Below, one piece after another: positions 33,701 through 44,525 of a stretch of 64,000 nt of DNA. Numbering within the stretch: position 1 is the stretch's first letter; every line of letters begins with the position of its first letter. A program made the position numbers and the translations under genes. Source of the DNA: Asterias amurensis (taxonomy: Eukaryota; Echinodermata; Asteroidea; Forcipulatida; Asteriidae); NCBI RefSeq assembly GCF_032118995.1, contig NC_092650.1, positions 26,529,501 to 26,593,500 of the forward strand. The letters are read 5' to 3'. The notes beneath the pieces are model-generated. The model had not been told where the DNA came from and did not search any database. It worked only from the letters and a program-made list of their open reading frames with translations.

Positions 33701-36700
33701 TATTTATTTTCAGGGAACTTTTTGCAGAGTGGGGGGAGCATTGGTAGCTCTCGCATAATATGATGGAAAGTCGACAGTAAAAGCAGTGTTCATGGGGAAA
33801 GTCAGAACAGGAAATGTTTGGAAGTTGAAAGAGCAGAATGTCAAGAATGACTGATGTCATCTCTTGATGATCGGACACCTTATAGAGTAACCTGTCTATA
33901 TAAAATGTCAGACAGATAAGTTTATTTTACTCGACATAATTTGTTGTTGAATTTGCATAGGCAACTATTGAGGGCAAGGCATTGAGGGAATGACAATTAC
34001 ATGAAACAAGGTGTGGTCTTTTTCTTCTTGCAACTTCGATGACCAATTGAGCCAAAGTTTCACAGGTTTGTTACTTTATGCAGATTTTGGGATACAGATG
34101 TTTTGTATGTTTTGTACATGTACACCCAGTGATGATACTGGCCTTTGACAAATAACCGAAAGCTATAACCTGCCTTTATTAAAGCTGCTTGGGTTTTGCG
34201 TGAAGCTAATAAATTCAGTCTGATTTTTATTCATACAGACTGATGACAACTGATGCGTGCCATTTGACATTATGCCCAGAACATTGCACATTATGCATCC
34301 GTATAACTGCACAGTCTATGCCGCCACTAACAAAAACAAGATGGCTACGTTTGAATATTCGTGAGACGCTAACCAACACTGCGCAAAGTACGCAACAGGG
34401 TTTTATGTCTCAACCACAATACAAAATAAAAATCTTTACATTGATCTGTAAGAACCCTCTTGGGTACGGTTTGCATTGGGTGGCGGCTCAACAGAATGTG
34501 GAACGTCACATTACCACATGCCCCGAAGCTCCCATTGTGCAGCTCCCCAAGAAACCACATTTCACACAATCATTTATTTCCATGGCATCCAGAGGTCATC
34601 ATGGTCAAATACATTCCCATTCAGTGCTTTTCTTTTCAAATTCTAATGGTGGACTACTTGTCAATTTAAAGCATCTAGTTCTTGTCAAATATCCTAAACA
34701 GATTGCAGGAATGTGTGTTATTTTTCAGTGTAGATCTTTCAAGAAATTTACTGTGCATTCAGCTTCGTGTGTTCATTATTTTTGTGTTAGAGACAAACTA
34801 ACTTTTGTTGAAGTTTGCTAAGTTTATTTTTTTTAAGCAAAAATAATTAATGGCTTGACGTTTTAACACAAGTTCCCAACTTGTGCCTTTGGCTTTCTAT
34901 TATCTTTGACCATGACCATCTTTATACCAAGTCAGTTACATGTATGTGCAAATCTGTTAATGTTACTATTTTCAATCCATGTTTCTATGTGCGCACACTT
35001 TAAAATGTACCTTTAAAAAACGGGGAGGGGACATTTTGTTTGAAAAAATACCTTTTCTGGCTTTCTTCTGTAGTCTCATTGTATCTGATGATTTCTTCTT
35101 GATTTCCTGTCTGGCTTTCTTGTAATCTGTCCGAGGAAACAAACATTATAAACATCAAACACTGAAGCATCAGCTGCAAAAGACACATTTTTATCATAAT
35201 GATCCACATCAAGGCATGAGCCAACCATACAATTGGTCATGTTAACTGATTATCAATTGATTTGTAAATTGATTGCAACATGTGTTTATCTTCACAGCAT
35301 TGTTGTCAATCTCCCCACAATTACCGCACTGAAAGCATCTAGGAAACCTTCTGATACACCACATCATTTGTTGCTGTAAATTCACCCTATAGCACATGTG
35401 CAAATCACGTTTCCAATTCAAGTGTGCTGGTTGCTACTTCATTTCTGTAAGATCAAGCAGGTCTGGAATTAAAGGATTTGGGTACTTTTTATAACACAAA
35501 ACACAATGTCCACAGATTTACATAAAACTTACACTGCTTGAAGATAATGATAGTAGAAATTGCCGACCTTAAAACATCAGTTGCTGAGGTGCTTTAGTTT
35601 TTTAGAAATGAGAAAAACAATGTCATGAAAATCTGTTTTTACATGCAAAAAATTTTTTCGTCTCATGATCACTGAGACGATTTTTTTTTTTTTTGACGTT
35701 TGTTTTACTCATTTCTCAAAAACTACAGCACCTCAGCAGATAATATTTTCAGGGAAGCTTTCTACCATCATTATCTTCAAACTGTGTAAATTTAGTGTAA
35801 ATCTGTGGACATTGTGTATCTTGCCCTACAAAGAGTACATAGACCCTTTAACACTGAGACCATGGCCTCCATTGCCCTGGTCTTGGCCTTAGTGCCTCTT
35901 TACTTGTGCCCATAGATTTTTAGATTTTGCGTTGGAAGTGCCCTTTGTAAAATGAGAATAGCATTGTCACTCTCAAACATAACATTCCAGGCAGTTTCTG
36001 AGTTAACGGCAAATGAGCGACCTCAACATTCGTATCGTCACATTAAAGGGGCGCCAAGGCAAGAAAAAGAGGGCCTCTCAGCAGTTTCCTCCATCACCTC
36101 AGTTTAGTATCAGGCCTGCAGTGAGTGTATGCTTAAAAACAGGGAAAAGAGCTCAAACAAAATGTGTGTACTGTTCATTAAAAATTAAATTTTGATCACA
36201 CAGAAAGGAACAATGGCATAAACTTGCAATATGCATGATAACATCATAGACAATGCGGTCGTTCTGGCAACGTCTTGAATACTGTCAGCGAAAACCCACA
36301 CATAAATTTTGTTTTAAAAAGAAATGTACGGACACTACTCAAGTTTGTATAACACTAATGGCCATCGAGGGAGCTTGGATCCTACGCCAGGCCCGAGGTT
36401 GATGCAAGAAGTTAGCGCAACTTGCTCTCCCTCTCAGCTAAGATTTCACAGATATTTATTTACCGTTATATTCAAGATTGATGTATTCAGAAGGATCGTA
36501 CAGAGGTCCCTCAAGGGTTTTGTGATACCGATCCACGGATACAAATCTGACAGATACTGTGGCTTTTTTCGTCTCTAATTCAGAATATTCTCTTCAGAAA
36601 ATTATCGGCACATACATGTAAAACCCCGCAAGACCTACTTGTACAAACTCTTACACATATTTTGTCGATGTAAAATGTTTTGTCCATTAAAAAAGCTGGT

Positions 36701-39700
36701 GTAGTTTACTTACTGAGTTTGGAAACTTTAGTCATTTGAGATGGGCAAAGCCATTACCTCAGAGGTACATGTAAGAAAAACACTGCCAATGTCTGGTTCC
36801 CTGTGTGCAACAGCCATTAATAGAATTGTGTTGAGTTACCAAAAGGGGACTAGACTGTGTTGCATTTGAGCCTCAGTTTGGTCACACTGTTCTTTTAAAG
36901 TAACAATCGGACGATTTGGTCTATAAAAGCGTTGTTATAAAATGCATTATGTTAAAAAGATGTTTTAAGTAGAATACAATGATCCACACAAATTTGCCTC
37001 AAAATTGCGTGGTTTTCCATTTGCTTTGTGAACTAACACGGTCAGCCATTTATGGGAGTCAAAAATTTGACTCCCATAAATGACCGATCGTGTTAGTCAA
37101 CGAGGTAAAAGGAAAACTGTGCAATTTTGAGGCACTTTTATGTGAATCATTGTATTCTACTTTTACAACATCTTTCTACCCATGCATTTTATATTTAAAA
37201 AATGGTTACAAACACTTTTCAAAGACCAACTCGACTGATCCAAGGCAACGTGTTCTTTTAATGAGCAAAAAACAAGGTGGAGGATCTTTAGCTAGTAACT
37301 GAAACTATTGTCTCGCAGAGGGTGCCCGACCCCCCAATAAGACACTGAAGACAAATTAGCATGATTGAAACCTGAGATAATATAATTTTAAAAACACAAA
37401 TTTACCTAAAAACATGTACATGTATGTACGTTGCTTCGCCAAAAGATGTGTGCTTGAGACCAGTACCCTGCTTAATTTTGCTTAGCAAACTTACTACCAT
37501 ATGTGTTAAGAAAGCCTTTTAGCTTCACAGCAAATTGGAGACTGTGGTTTTACTTAGCTAAAAACTATTAATGCACCGCAAACTTGTATGTCTTGAAACT
37601 GTTAGAAATTGTCTACCGCTAAAATATTTAAAAACCTTTACAGCACGAACAAAATGCTAAGATTGTAAGAACTTGAGATTTACGTACGCTTAGCAATACA
37701 GGTTACCAGCCAAAATGCAATGCCGTGTGAATAGTTTCAGACTGGTTCTGTTATTTCTTGCTCAGCGGAGAACTATCTTGAGCAATATTTCCGAGTCCTG
37801 CCCCTTTAAAATGAAAAAGGGCAGGACATGTTACGAAGCCTCCATCCATGCTCACAAGTTTCTTTATGTAAAACTTTTCCGTAAGTAAACACACATTACT
37901 CAAAGATGTGTACACGAGATGAGTTTCTTACTCCCTTCGCATCCCATGGCCTCATACATTAATCCTTAGACTGATTAATGTGATAAGGGGTGTGAATATT
38001 CCAGACTTTGCCCAGAGGGTAACAGAATTTCATAAGGAGACATCAGCGATGTGCATTTCTAATCTTTTTTTCTTTTTTCGCTTTCTTGGAGATGGAGGAT
38101 GAAGATATCGAGTTTCCAGGATGGGGAGAAATTGAGGCCCTTCGAGGGGTACAAGAGGAATAACTGATCAAAAATGTCAGATATATTTTGATAATGTTGT
38201 TGTTACAGTATACCTACATGTGTGTAATAAGCAGAAGGCCCTCTGGAGGGGCATATTCCATGATGACTTACGCTGACCTCGAAATCAGAAATACATTTTT
38301 GTTTTTTGTTTTTTTATCATATCAAGGTATTTATTAGATGTTTTGGAGTGGCCTGTCAAAATTTTGGTTTAGTCCAGAGTCAAAACAATTTTTTGTTTTA
38401 ATAAATAAAGTAAACAGAATGTTTAATTCTGAATCGCCCCCTTGTAATGGAATTTCCAATAGGGTTCATTTCAGGTTCGTTTTACATAAATTTCCAGAAT
38501 TCCAACTGGAACAGAATGTCATTGAACTCAATTAAATAATGAAAACTTGACAGCAGTCATCTACATTGTCCCCCCCCCAAAAAAAAAATTACATTTTAAT
38601 CATATTTAACAAATTGAACTTTAGGTATAATTAGAGAATCCTTTTCTCAAAACTGTGCATGTGTGAAAGGATGCATTATACTAAGACTAACTGCATGCCG
38701 GTAATAAGAGTAACCACCATTAGTCCGCATGGTGAGTGATGAATTACCTTTTGCATGCTCCTTGTCAAGTTGCGTAGTGATCTTCTTCCATTCTTCCATT
38801 CGTTCTTGTAGAGGAGTCACCAAGCACTCCATGATGGCACTGCGCATAAGAGAGACACATGTAGAAGGACCCAAGAATGAAACTCAATAACTTCACTTTT
38901 CACAATGTACAATGTACAATGTATTAATAAATATGTTTGCTCAACCTAAATGTCTTTTTAACAGCTGTCCGGACAGTGACATAGTAGTCAGAACAGCTAT
39001 ATACTGTTTTTGTTTTGATTTTTTTGCAGGCAGTGTGCCGTATCTTTCGTTTTGCTTCTAATGAAATACTGAGCACAGGAGTGCGTTTTGGCGACCCCAA
39101 CCAAAAACTGTTTCGGTTGTTGGTCGTCGGTTCTGCTGTTCAGACTGAACGATAATCCGAGTTGTGAGCTCGGTTACCGTTTTGGTTATGACGTCAGAAA
39201 CAGTTTTTGGTTGGGGTCGCCAAAACGCACTCAAGATCGGCAATATTTCTTTTAATATTATATTATTTATTATTTAATTTATTATAAAAACTGGTTTTTA
39301 TGGTTGGATGGTATGGTACTTTTGTGGAGATTTAGTCAATTGCAATGAAGTTACTTACTGACGAGACATGATGTGGCTACAAGTGCGAATTTCACCGTGT
39401 GCACTAAAAGATGGCAACATACATGAAATATACACCCAAATGTGTAGAAAAATATTTGTTCTGAAGTTTGTGGATAACAAATAGTTGCACTTTAAAAAAG
39501 AGTCAGCTCTGTGAATTAATCTTTGTGATTCACAACAAATAGACTCATTTTTATAAGACCTGGGAGACCAAGGGAAAACTAACACAAAGTGTGAGACCCA
39601 GCGACCATGGCTGCAAACTTGGAACATTGTAGACCAGACACCACATTAAGTGCACATCGATGCATTTCCTCACACTTGCTATTTTCTGCAGGTACCACAA

Positions 39701-41038
39701 TTATATTTCTAGCGGGTTTCGTGACTCATGATTCAAACTGTGAGTGTACACACAATCGATGAGCGCGGTGACTAGACTTGGGAGGTTGACCTCTGACATC
39801 TATCTTGAGTCAACATTGGTAGTCACTGGAGTGGGAGACCAAACCCTGTAGTTTTTTATTGTTGGCGCATGAGTTAAGCTCGCTCTACTTTTATGGAAAT
39901 CTATACACCCTTCAAGGTTGATGGCATATATTGGTCTAGATTCATTTGTCTTTATGACGATTCTGGAATAATATTTTCCACATGTGGTTAACAATATCCG
40001 GTGGGGGGGGGGGGGGCTTATGTCATGCAGTGTTAAGGTAACTGTATCCCTTAATAGACACGCACATTTGTAATTGGATAGAGGGGGAAAACTGAAAAAT
40101 GGAAACGGTCATAAAACATTTATAACTATTGCACAATACATTTAGCGATCACAGGTTCAAATCTCATTTGAGACAATTTTTCTTTAAATCAAAAGAATTC
40201 AGGTAAAAACTGTCACTGAATTTGTAAGTAATCTGTACTCTATAGACTGTATTTTTGCTGGTAGCCATTTCCGCTTAAGCTTGGCGTGTCATGGCCAAGT
40301 AGCTGGCACACTGGACTTGAGCTCTGAACTGTGTTTCTGATCAGCACTAGAGTGTGGGTTCCAGTCCCAGTCTTAATACTTGTGTCCTTAAAGACACTGG
40401 ACACCTTTGGTAATTGTCAACTTTAACCAGTTTTCTCACTTGGTGTATCTCAACATAATGTACAAAATAACAAACCTGTGAAAAGTTGAGCTCGATTGGT
40501 CGTCAAAGTTGCGAGATGATAATAAAAGAAAACACATCCTCGTCACACGAAGTTGTGGCTTTAAGATGCTTGATTTCGGGACTTCAAAATCTAATTATGA
40601 GGTCTCGAAATCAAATTCATGGAAATTATTTCTTTCTCAAAAACTTTGTTACTTCAAAAGGAACCATTTCTCACATAGTTTTATTCCATCAACCTCTCCC
40701 CATTGTCGTTACCAAGTAAGGTTTTATGCTAACAATTATTTTGAGTAATTACCAACAGTATTTACTGCCTTTAAGCAAAAAATTGTGACTTATCTATACT
40801 TCAGACATTTTAGACAGTATTTATGCTGGTGGCTCATTTCTGCCAAAGCTTGGCGTGTCACGGCCAAGTAGGCAAGCATACTGGACTCAAGCTCTGACCT
40901 GTGTTTCAGATCAGCATAATTATTATAATTTTTATTAAACGAGTCAAACCTACTTTGTGAAAGACTTGAGCTTGAGTTCGATAGTCTTATGTCGGATACA
41001 CATTCTTGTCAGGGAGGCACCAAGCTCTTTCGTAGCAC
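23624..41038 (-). CDS. MTSS1: MTSS1/MIM-family I-BAR and WH2 protein, last ten coding exons
   Basis: MTSS1 (MIM) and MTSS2 (ABBA) bind PI(4,5)P2-rich membrane through an I-BAR (IMD) domain, bend it outward, and bind actin monomers through a C-terminal WH2 motif. Visible exons: 41038-40954, 38839-38748, 35126-35052, 30902-30745, 29492-29340, 28725-28450, 27972-27621, 26103-26000, 25399-25261, 24789-23624, giving 865 residues, all phase-consistent. I-BAR hallmarks: LTRMCIRHKTIELKLKSF, ERMEEWKKITTQLDKEHAK, YKKARQEIKKKSSDT, LDSAMQDVTDMYLLLEEAEK. Then come the serine-rich region (RKSSMCSL, YRLSSVSSQDSGFTSQD), proline-rich segments, a Q/Y-rich tract and WH2 (LGEIKKGVKLKRTFSNDRSA). An invertebrate single gene would be orthologous to both MTSS1 and MTSS2. 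N-terminal I-BAR exons are absent from the window. Confidence 0.93.
24139..24182. repeat. CAG/CTG trinucleotide run encoding poly-Gln in MTSS1
   Basis: CTG on the plus strand (CAG on the coding strand) repeats in a mostly pure run within the Q/Y-rich tract, interrupted by TTG. Likely variable in length between individuals. Confidence 0.85.
25261..25399 (-). CDS. MTSS1: MTSS1 exon, SSGYSSQSTT region
   Basis: Acceptor TTTTTATCAACAG, donor TCTCAAG|GTATTA. Encodes SSGYSSQSTTGTAGSDDMLP then SQ, matching the human segment SSGYSTQTTTPCCSEDTIPSQ as remembered. Confidence 0.9.
26000..26103 (-). CDS. MTSS1: MTSS1 exon, linker
   Basis: Acceptor TGTGAATCATTAG, donor CACCCAT|GTAAGT. Encodes VVPRPVCAGGQQQQLSNAEL and YRQRSATLPARRHTH. 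Similarity to vertebrate MTSS1 is weak, so the call rests on splice sites and phase. Confidence 0.72.
26690..26860. mobile_element. tRNA-like repeat (family J) with a 59-nt perfect inverted repeat
   Basis: Left arm 26729-26787 and right arm 26797-26855 are exact reverse complements with a 9-nt spacer. Each arm contains a B box (GGTTCGAATCCC) and the tail CAATTCTTTGTTCAACCCC. The upstream flank (CCACAAGGGAAACTGACTGG) recurs at 62622, so this is an interspersed unit and not a local accident. In the MTSS1 intron between 27621 and 26103. Confidence 0.85.
27223..27566 (+). mobile_element. Family A variant with different termini
   Basis: Termini read AGGGAAGGTACACGTTTGG and CCAAACGTGTACCCTCCTTT in place of the usual GGACACTATTGG. 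The interior has its own palindrome AAAAGACTTCTAGCTAGAAG. Ends 55 bp from the MTSS1 proline-rich exon. Confidence 0.78.
27621..27972 (-). CDS. MTSS1: MTSS1 exon, proline-rich region
   Basis: Acceptor GTTTGTGCCCAG, donor CCAAA|GTGAGT. Contains SSPTPPPSSSSLTLPPSQ and NRPPPPVVADKPSPKRK, candidate SH3 ligands. Phase fits both neighbours. Confidence 0.83.
28450..28725 (-). CDS. MTSS1: MTSS1 exon, serine-rich region
   Basis: Acceptor TGGTTGACAG, donor GCACAG|GTTGGT, 92 codons. Encodes TPPGSPSQSSGSRKSSMCSL and RLSSVSSQDSGFTSQD. In vertebrates the equivalent region is phosphoregulated and contains a DSGxxS-type sequence, here DSGFTS. Confidence 0.92.
29340..29492 (-). CDS. MTSS1: MTSS1 exon, end of I-BAR: DEEISMLSEV to VILDVKGQD
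   Basis: Acceptor TTGATGTCTGTACAG, donor TATCAG|GTAAAG, 51 codons. Encodes DEEISMLSEVTRLEAVMGEL, then PQSSEQVILDVKGQDLKWQY. Human MTSS1 has the equivalent EEEISMLGEI and SSSEQVILDLKGSDYSW. The 5' part and acceptor are tandemly repeated upstream. Confidence 0.93.
29493..30035 (-). repeat. Tandem array of MTSS1 acceptor plus exon-start copies
   Basis: The segment TCCTGTACAGACATCA recurs at 29491 (true exon), 29602, 29713, 29807, 29903 and, diverged, at 30017. The first two spacings are exactly 111 bp; the next are 94, 96 and 114. Each unit carries a 3' splice site followed by DEEISMLSEVTRLEAVM or a shortened variant, then intron-like DNA. The two 111-bp units are open in the exon's frame. Confidence 0.9.
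30426..30632. mobile_element. Family E palindromic MITE
   Basis: GGACCCAATTTCATAAAGCTG at the start and GAATGAAATTGGGCCC at the end; inner CTAAGCA words. In the MTSS1 intron just past the YLLLEE exon. Confidence 0.65.
30745..30902 (-). CDS. MTSS1: MTSS1 exon, I-BAR: YLLLEEAEK and RSRFCTLI
   Basis: Acceptor TTTTATTTTTAATGGCAG, donor GTCGTG|GTAAGA. Encodes ADIQYRLDSAMQDVTDMYLL and MIEERSRFCTLITCFKPVV. A decayed partial copy lies immediately upstream at about 30965-31045. Confidence 0.92.
30965..31045 (-). pseudogene. Decayed duplicate of MTSS1 exon start (pseudo-exon)
   Basis: Matches the exon at 30745-30902 and its 5' flank at an offset of about 124 bp (TCTATACTGGATATCAGCTT shared). A two-base insertion right after the acceptor (GTATTAAGCT against GTAAAGCT) breaks the frame, and the copy lacks a donor. 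Confidence 0.75.
31555..31660 (-). mobile_element. Family H MITE, copy 1
   Basis: On the minus strand GCAGACATAATGGTCC, then CTCAGTATTGTG and GGCGAGAACTG match the copy at 49888-49995 in the opposite orientation. Rich in GTGCGTGC words. Confidence 0.6.
31865..32240. mobile_element. Foldback element, family B copy 3
   Basis: Starts TTAAAGGAGCACGTTGCGTTG, ends CAAGGCAACGCGTTCCTTTAA. Arms pair for most of its 376 bp. In an MTSS1 intron. Confidence 0.85.
32434..32594. repeat. Family F repeat
   Basis: CAGGCCTGTATGCTTCGTTTT, GAGGGCAAGGGCACCAAGGC and GTGAAGAATAAGGCC. Same layout as 42080-42254. Confidence 0.6.
32841..33230 (+). mobile_element. Family A element, full length
   Basis: TTAAAGGCAGTGGACACTATT to AATAGTGTCCAGTGTCTTTAA, 390 bp. 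A short second fragment of the same family follows at about 33234-33310. Confidence 0.88.
33990..34190 (+). mobile_element. Family A fragment
   Basis: Contains GATGACCAATTGAGCCAAAG, TTTCACAGGTTTGTTACTTTA and a decayed right end. Confidence 0.5.
35052..35126 (-). CDS. MTSS1: MTSS1 exon, I-BAR: YKKARQEIKKKSSDT
   Basis: A 75-base exon between acceptor GTTTCCTCGGACAG and donor GAAAAG|GTATTT. Encodes DYKKARQEIKKKSSDTMRLQ and KKARK, the basic surface of the I-BAR domain that contacts phosphoinositides. Confidence 0.92.
35468..35852. mobile_element. Palindromic element, family I
   Basis: Starts TTAAAGGATTTGGGTACTTTT and ends AAAGAGTACATAGACCCTTTAA. Arms pair through AATGTCCACAGATTTACA / TGTAAATTTAGTGTAAATCTGTGG and around a centre CGTCTCATGATCACTGAGACG. 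About 385 bp; a half copy lies at 10550-10740. Confidence 0.75.
36044..36121. repeat. Family F fragment
   Basis: TTAAAGGGGCGCCAAGGCAAG and AGTTTAGTATCAGGCCTGC match one end of the family. Confidence 0.45.
36895..37261. mobile_element. Foldback element, family B copy 4
   Basis: The centre is a perfect palindrome ATTTATGGGAGTCAAA / TTTGACTCCCATAAAT, and the arms (AAAATTGCGTGGTTTTCC) pair outward. In an MTSS1 intron. Confidence 0.85.
37440..37800. mobile_element. Diverged family E-like element
   Basis: TTTTGCTTAGCAAAC, TTAGCAATACAGGTTACCAG and GCTCAGCGGAGAACT resemble family E interiors, but clean ends are missing. Confidence 0.4.
38748..38839 (-). CDS. MTSS1: MTSS1 exon, I-BAR: PLQERMEEWKK
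   Basis: Acceptor TCTCTCTTATGCGCAG, donor GCAAAAG|GTAATT. Encodes AIMECLVTPLQERMEEWKKI and TTQLDKEHAK, nearly the human I-BAR sequence. Confidence 0.92.
39079..39232. mobile_element. 154-bp MITE with perfect 36-bp terminal inverted repeats
   Basis: 39079-39114 and 39197-39232 are exact reverse complements (GAGTGCGTTTTGGCGACCCC outward). The 82-bp centre carries TGACGTCA at 39189-39196. No target-site duplication was recognised. Perfect arms suggest a recent insertion. Confidence 0.88.
40281..40387 (+). mobile_element. tRNA-derived SINE
   Basis: TGGCCAAGTAGCTGGCACACTG and a diverged B box GTGGGTTCCAGTCCCAG, then TTGTGTCCTTAAAG. Related to 9928; a further fragment lies at about 40850-40915. 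A family A element starts exactly at its 3' end. Confidence 0.5.
40388..40774 (-). mobile_element. Family A element
   Basis: TTAAAGACACTGGACACCTTTGG to CAACAGTATTTACTGCCTTTAA. Ends 180 bp from the most 5' MTSS1 exon found. Confidence 0.83.
40954..41038 (-). CDS. MTSS1: MTSS1 exon, I-BAR: LTRMCIRHKTIELKLKSF
   Basis: Acceptor ATGTTCTTGCAG, donor ACAAA|GTAGGT. Encodes GATKELGASLTRMCIRHKT and IELKLKSFT. It is the most 5' exon found; it begins with two bases of a split codon, so at least one further coding exon exists upstream. Confidence 0.9.
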
Positions 41039-42079
41039 CTGCAAGAACATAAAAATAAAAAACAAATGGAAATGATTTACAATAATTGATTTGACAATAA
41101 ATGAAGATGATCCACATGTGCAGGACTTTTTACCGATTTATCAACAATTTACAGAAAATGAATGATGACAGTTTGCAACACTTAGCCATTTAGGAGTGAG
41201 TTACATTTGAATAATGTATGGTACAATGAATTGCTTTAATAGCCATGCGTATGTAAAGTGATTGTTTAAATTTGAATGCTATTAAGTAATAAACCATAAG
41301 GGAAATTGATGACTGCAGGCTAAATTTTAATAAACTGGAGCACTGGTCAAAGTGTGTTTTTATACATTTTGACCGGTTACCCATTTCTGCTCAGCAATAT
41401 TTGTCTGTGCTTACCAGTCTTAATGATATTGTACCCTTGATCGTGTCATAAGAGTTTCATTGCTTGAAAAATTTGTTGAGTACAAACATTTTGCAATTTG
41501 TTTAATTGAATTAGTAAACGTTATTATTCTGTAGAATTGTTGGCAATTATCAATAAGTTATTTGTTTACTACTAAACCTGATGATGGTAGCTACATGTAC
41601 AGCTGCAATACATTTATAAATAATTTTGAGAGGAAAAAAAACGTAAAATTATTGGAATAAATCTTGGTTAGTTTGCATTTTCTACCTGTCTAACAATCCA
41701 ATACTAACGCTACACCTGTACGGGCGAGTGTGTAATATTCACAAAATCGTTATTGTTTACTTTCAATTAGCCTCAGTTCATCTGACTCAAGCACGACATC
41801 AGAACCACCGTTGGAGGACCCCATGTTATGCACAGTATACCGCCAAGCACTGAGCCTCGAGTCAAACGCAACCAAACAGCCGGCCGCAGACATGTTTGTT
41901 CAGAAATCAGATTTTAGCCACGACAACACATGCGTGACTTCCTGAGCACTCGGACATGTGGCTTCATTTATTCAACAACGAGTAAAGACAATAATGATCG
42001 CAAAAAAGGGGTTACGAATTCACCTGTGTGGTTTATCTGTAATGTACAGTTACCAGTACACCACCACAAACTGCCTCAG

Positions 42080-42254
42080 GTCTGTATGCTTCATTTCGAA
42101 AGGGCAAAGGCACCAAGGTATTTTCCCCTTGGTAAAGGGTCCCCTTGGAGTAAATTGTAGGCTTCTACTGGATTACTGCAAGGGCACCAAGGCAATGACA
42201 AGGTCGGGGGCAATGGAGGCAATCACCTTTGTTGCCTCTGTGATGTATCAGGCC
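42080..42254. repeat. Family F repeat (best copy)
   Basis: Starts CAGGTCTGTATGCTTCATTTC, contains AAAGGCACCAAGGTATTTTCC and AAGGGCACCAAGGCAATGAC, ends GTGATGTATCAGGCCTGC. Ends are weakly inverted (GCAGGCCTG / CAGGTCTG). Confidence 0.6.
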
Positions 42255-43033
42255 TGCTACCTACTAGAGGTATTATGTCTTCCCGTGTGTAGCAATTAAA
42301 GCAATCTCCTATGCAAAATGTTTCAATTGCAACTCAATCATGTCAAAGATCATCCTTTGCTACTCAATACTCAATTAAACTTTTCTTTTCAAGTCAACAC
42401 TTAATTAGGGCCTATCCATTCATTGTGCACAAAATCTGTTCAGTCTATATTCTGCCATGCAAATCGCTGGATGAAATCATATCGTTCCCTGCTGATGCTA
42501 CGGTATAATGAATATAAAATTATCAATTGGACTTTAAACCCGTTCTTCACTTTCTATTGATCATAATGTATGTTGAATCAATACATGAATCAATGGTCAC
42601 GTACAGGTGTATCTGGCTTTTCATAGTGGCCTACTCTCGGCGGTGCATTTGTAGTAGCGCAGTTTTTAACTGAACGCTACCTGCCCTGTTTATAATATTG
42701 CAAACATCAGATCACTGTAAGTACAAATGCTGGCACTGTACAGTATGAATATAGGTGCAGCGCTGACATAATGTACATGTAGGTCTACATTGTACAAATA
42801 TGTTACGTATGTGCACACTATGTGCATTATGATAAATATTAATAATGAAAGATTGTATGTACTGCGTCATGTACACCCAAAAGCAATCCCGGTGCACGCA
42901 TGAGAAATGCAAATAATTAAGTACATAGAAAACACACCCACCCAAGGTAATTGCTATTCTCAATGACTGCACAAACAAATGAGTTTTCAACCATTTCTAC
43001 CTCCATGGTTATATAAAGCTGGTAATATTTTGC

Positions 43034-43423
43034 TTAAAGCCAGTGGACACTATTGGTACTAATTGTCAAAGACAAGTCTTCTCACTTGCTGTATCACAAC
43101 ACATGCATAAAATAACAAACCTGTCAAAATTTGAGTATGATTGGTCGTCGGAGTTGCGAGATAACCATGAAAGAAAAAAACACCCTTGTCACACGAAGTT
43201 GTGTGCTTTCAGATGCTTGATTTCAGGACCTCAAATTCTAAACTTGAGGTCTCGAAATCAAATTTGTGGAAAATTACTTCTTTCTCGAAAACTACTCCAT
43301 TTCAGAGAGAGCCGTTTCTTACAATGTTTTATACTACCAACCGCTCCCAATTACTCGTTACCAAGTAAGATTTTATGCTAATAATTATTTTGAGTAATTA
43401 CCAATAGTGTCCACTGCCTTTAA
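43034..43423 (-). mobile_element. Family A element, full length
   Basis: TTAAAGCCAGTGGACACTATT to AATAGTGTCCACTGCCTTTAA, 390 bp, well preserved. Confidence 0.88.
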
Positions 43424-44130
43424 GATGGAAAGAAAATTCATTCCACAAATTTCGACCTGAATAAAAAAAATCACAAACTCTGGAGACCATTCTCAAGACC
43501 AATGTGTTCAATAGTGACTAATTTCTGCTTCTTATTTTAACTGCTCTATATTTGTACCACTCATTTGGACGTACAATGCACTTTATCAAGAGCAGTTTAT
43601 TGTTAATATATGTAATCTGCAGGTAATTATTTTCCCAAGTAGTTATTTTTAGTCCTTTACATCAACAACAAAACTTGACAAATCTGTTTTGACAATTGAA
43701 CAAATTGAAACCATAATAATCAGTTGATCTTACATAGACAAAATGAAGGTCCTACAAAGACAATAGGTCATGTACACAATCAGCAATCCATTGTTGTTGA
43801 CCCTAAGACTAAAAGTGTTTCCCATACCCAGTATTTTGACTACTACGGGTTGTCTCCCATTCTTCCCCTTTGCTGTTTCCATTGTCTCTACCAGGACAAG
43901 AGGTTAGCATAACAATCATAAATCAGAACTTTAAAGGGAGGATTTTTTTTTTTTTAATTAGCTCACAGTGTGTCTGTATTCTTTCGGAAATATCACGTCA
44001 TGATTGAAGTATGTTTTTTCATTTTTTTTTTTCATGACCTATAAAATTTTTCACTTACAGAAAATCCTTTCCAAACTTGTACATCAAGTCCAGGTATTTA
44101 TGTACTATCCTTTACTGTTTGTATTGTCCT

Positions 44131-44519
44131 TACAGGCTGTGGACACTATTGGTAATTACTCAAAATAATTATCAGCATAAAACCTCACTTGGTAACGAGT
44201 AATGGGGAGAGGTTGATAGTATAAAACATTGTGAGAAACGGCTCCCTCTGAAGTGACATGGTTTTCGAGAAAAAGTAATTTTCCACGAATTTGTTTTCGA
44301 GACCTCAAGTTTAGAATTTGAGGTCTCGAAATCAAGCATCTAAAAGCACACAACTTCGTGTGATTAGAGTGGGGTTTTTTTCTTCATAGTTATCTCGCAA
44401 CTCCGACGACCAATCAAGCTCAAATTTTCACAGGTTTGTTATTTTATGCATATATGTTGATATACACCAAGTGAGAAAACTTGTCTTTGACAATTACCGA
44501 TAGTGTCCACTGTCTTTAA
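44131..44519 (+). mobile_element. Family A element, full length
   Basis: Starts ACAGGCTGTGGACACTATTGG and ends ATAGTGTCCACTGTCTTTAA. The 48-nt-arm hairpin begins six bases further on. Confidence 0.87.
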
Positions 44520-44525
44520 AGACAG

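Noticed and set aside
38098..38163. Small plus-strand frame MEDEDIEFPGWGEIEALRGV... after a pyrimidine tract
   Set aside because: Only about 23 codons, no donor or partner exon found, and no recognised family; composition alone looks coding-like but is insufficient.
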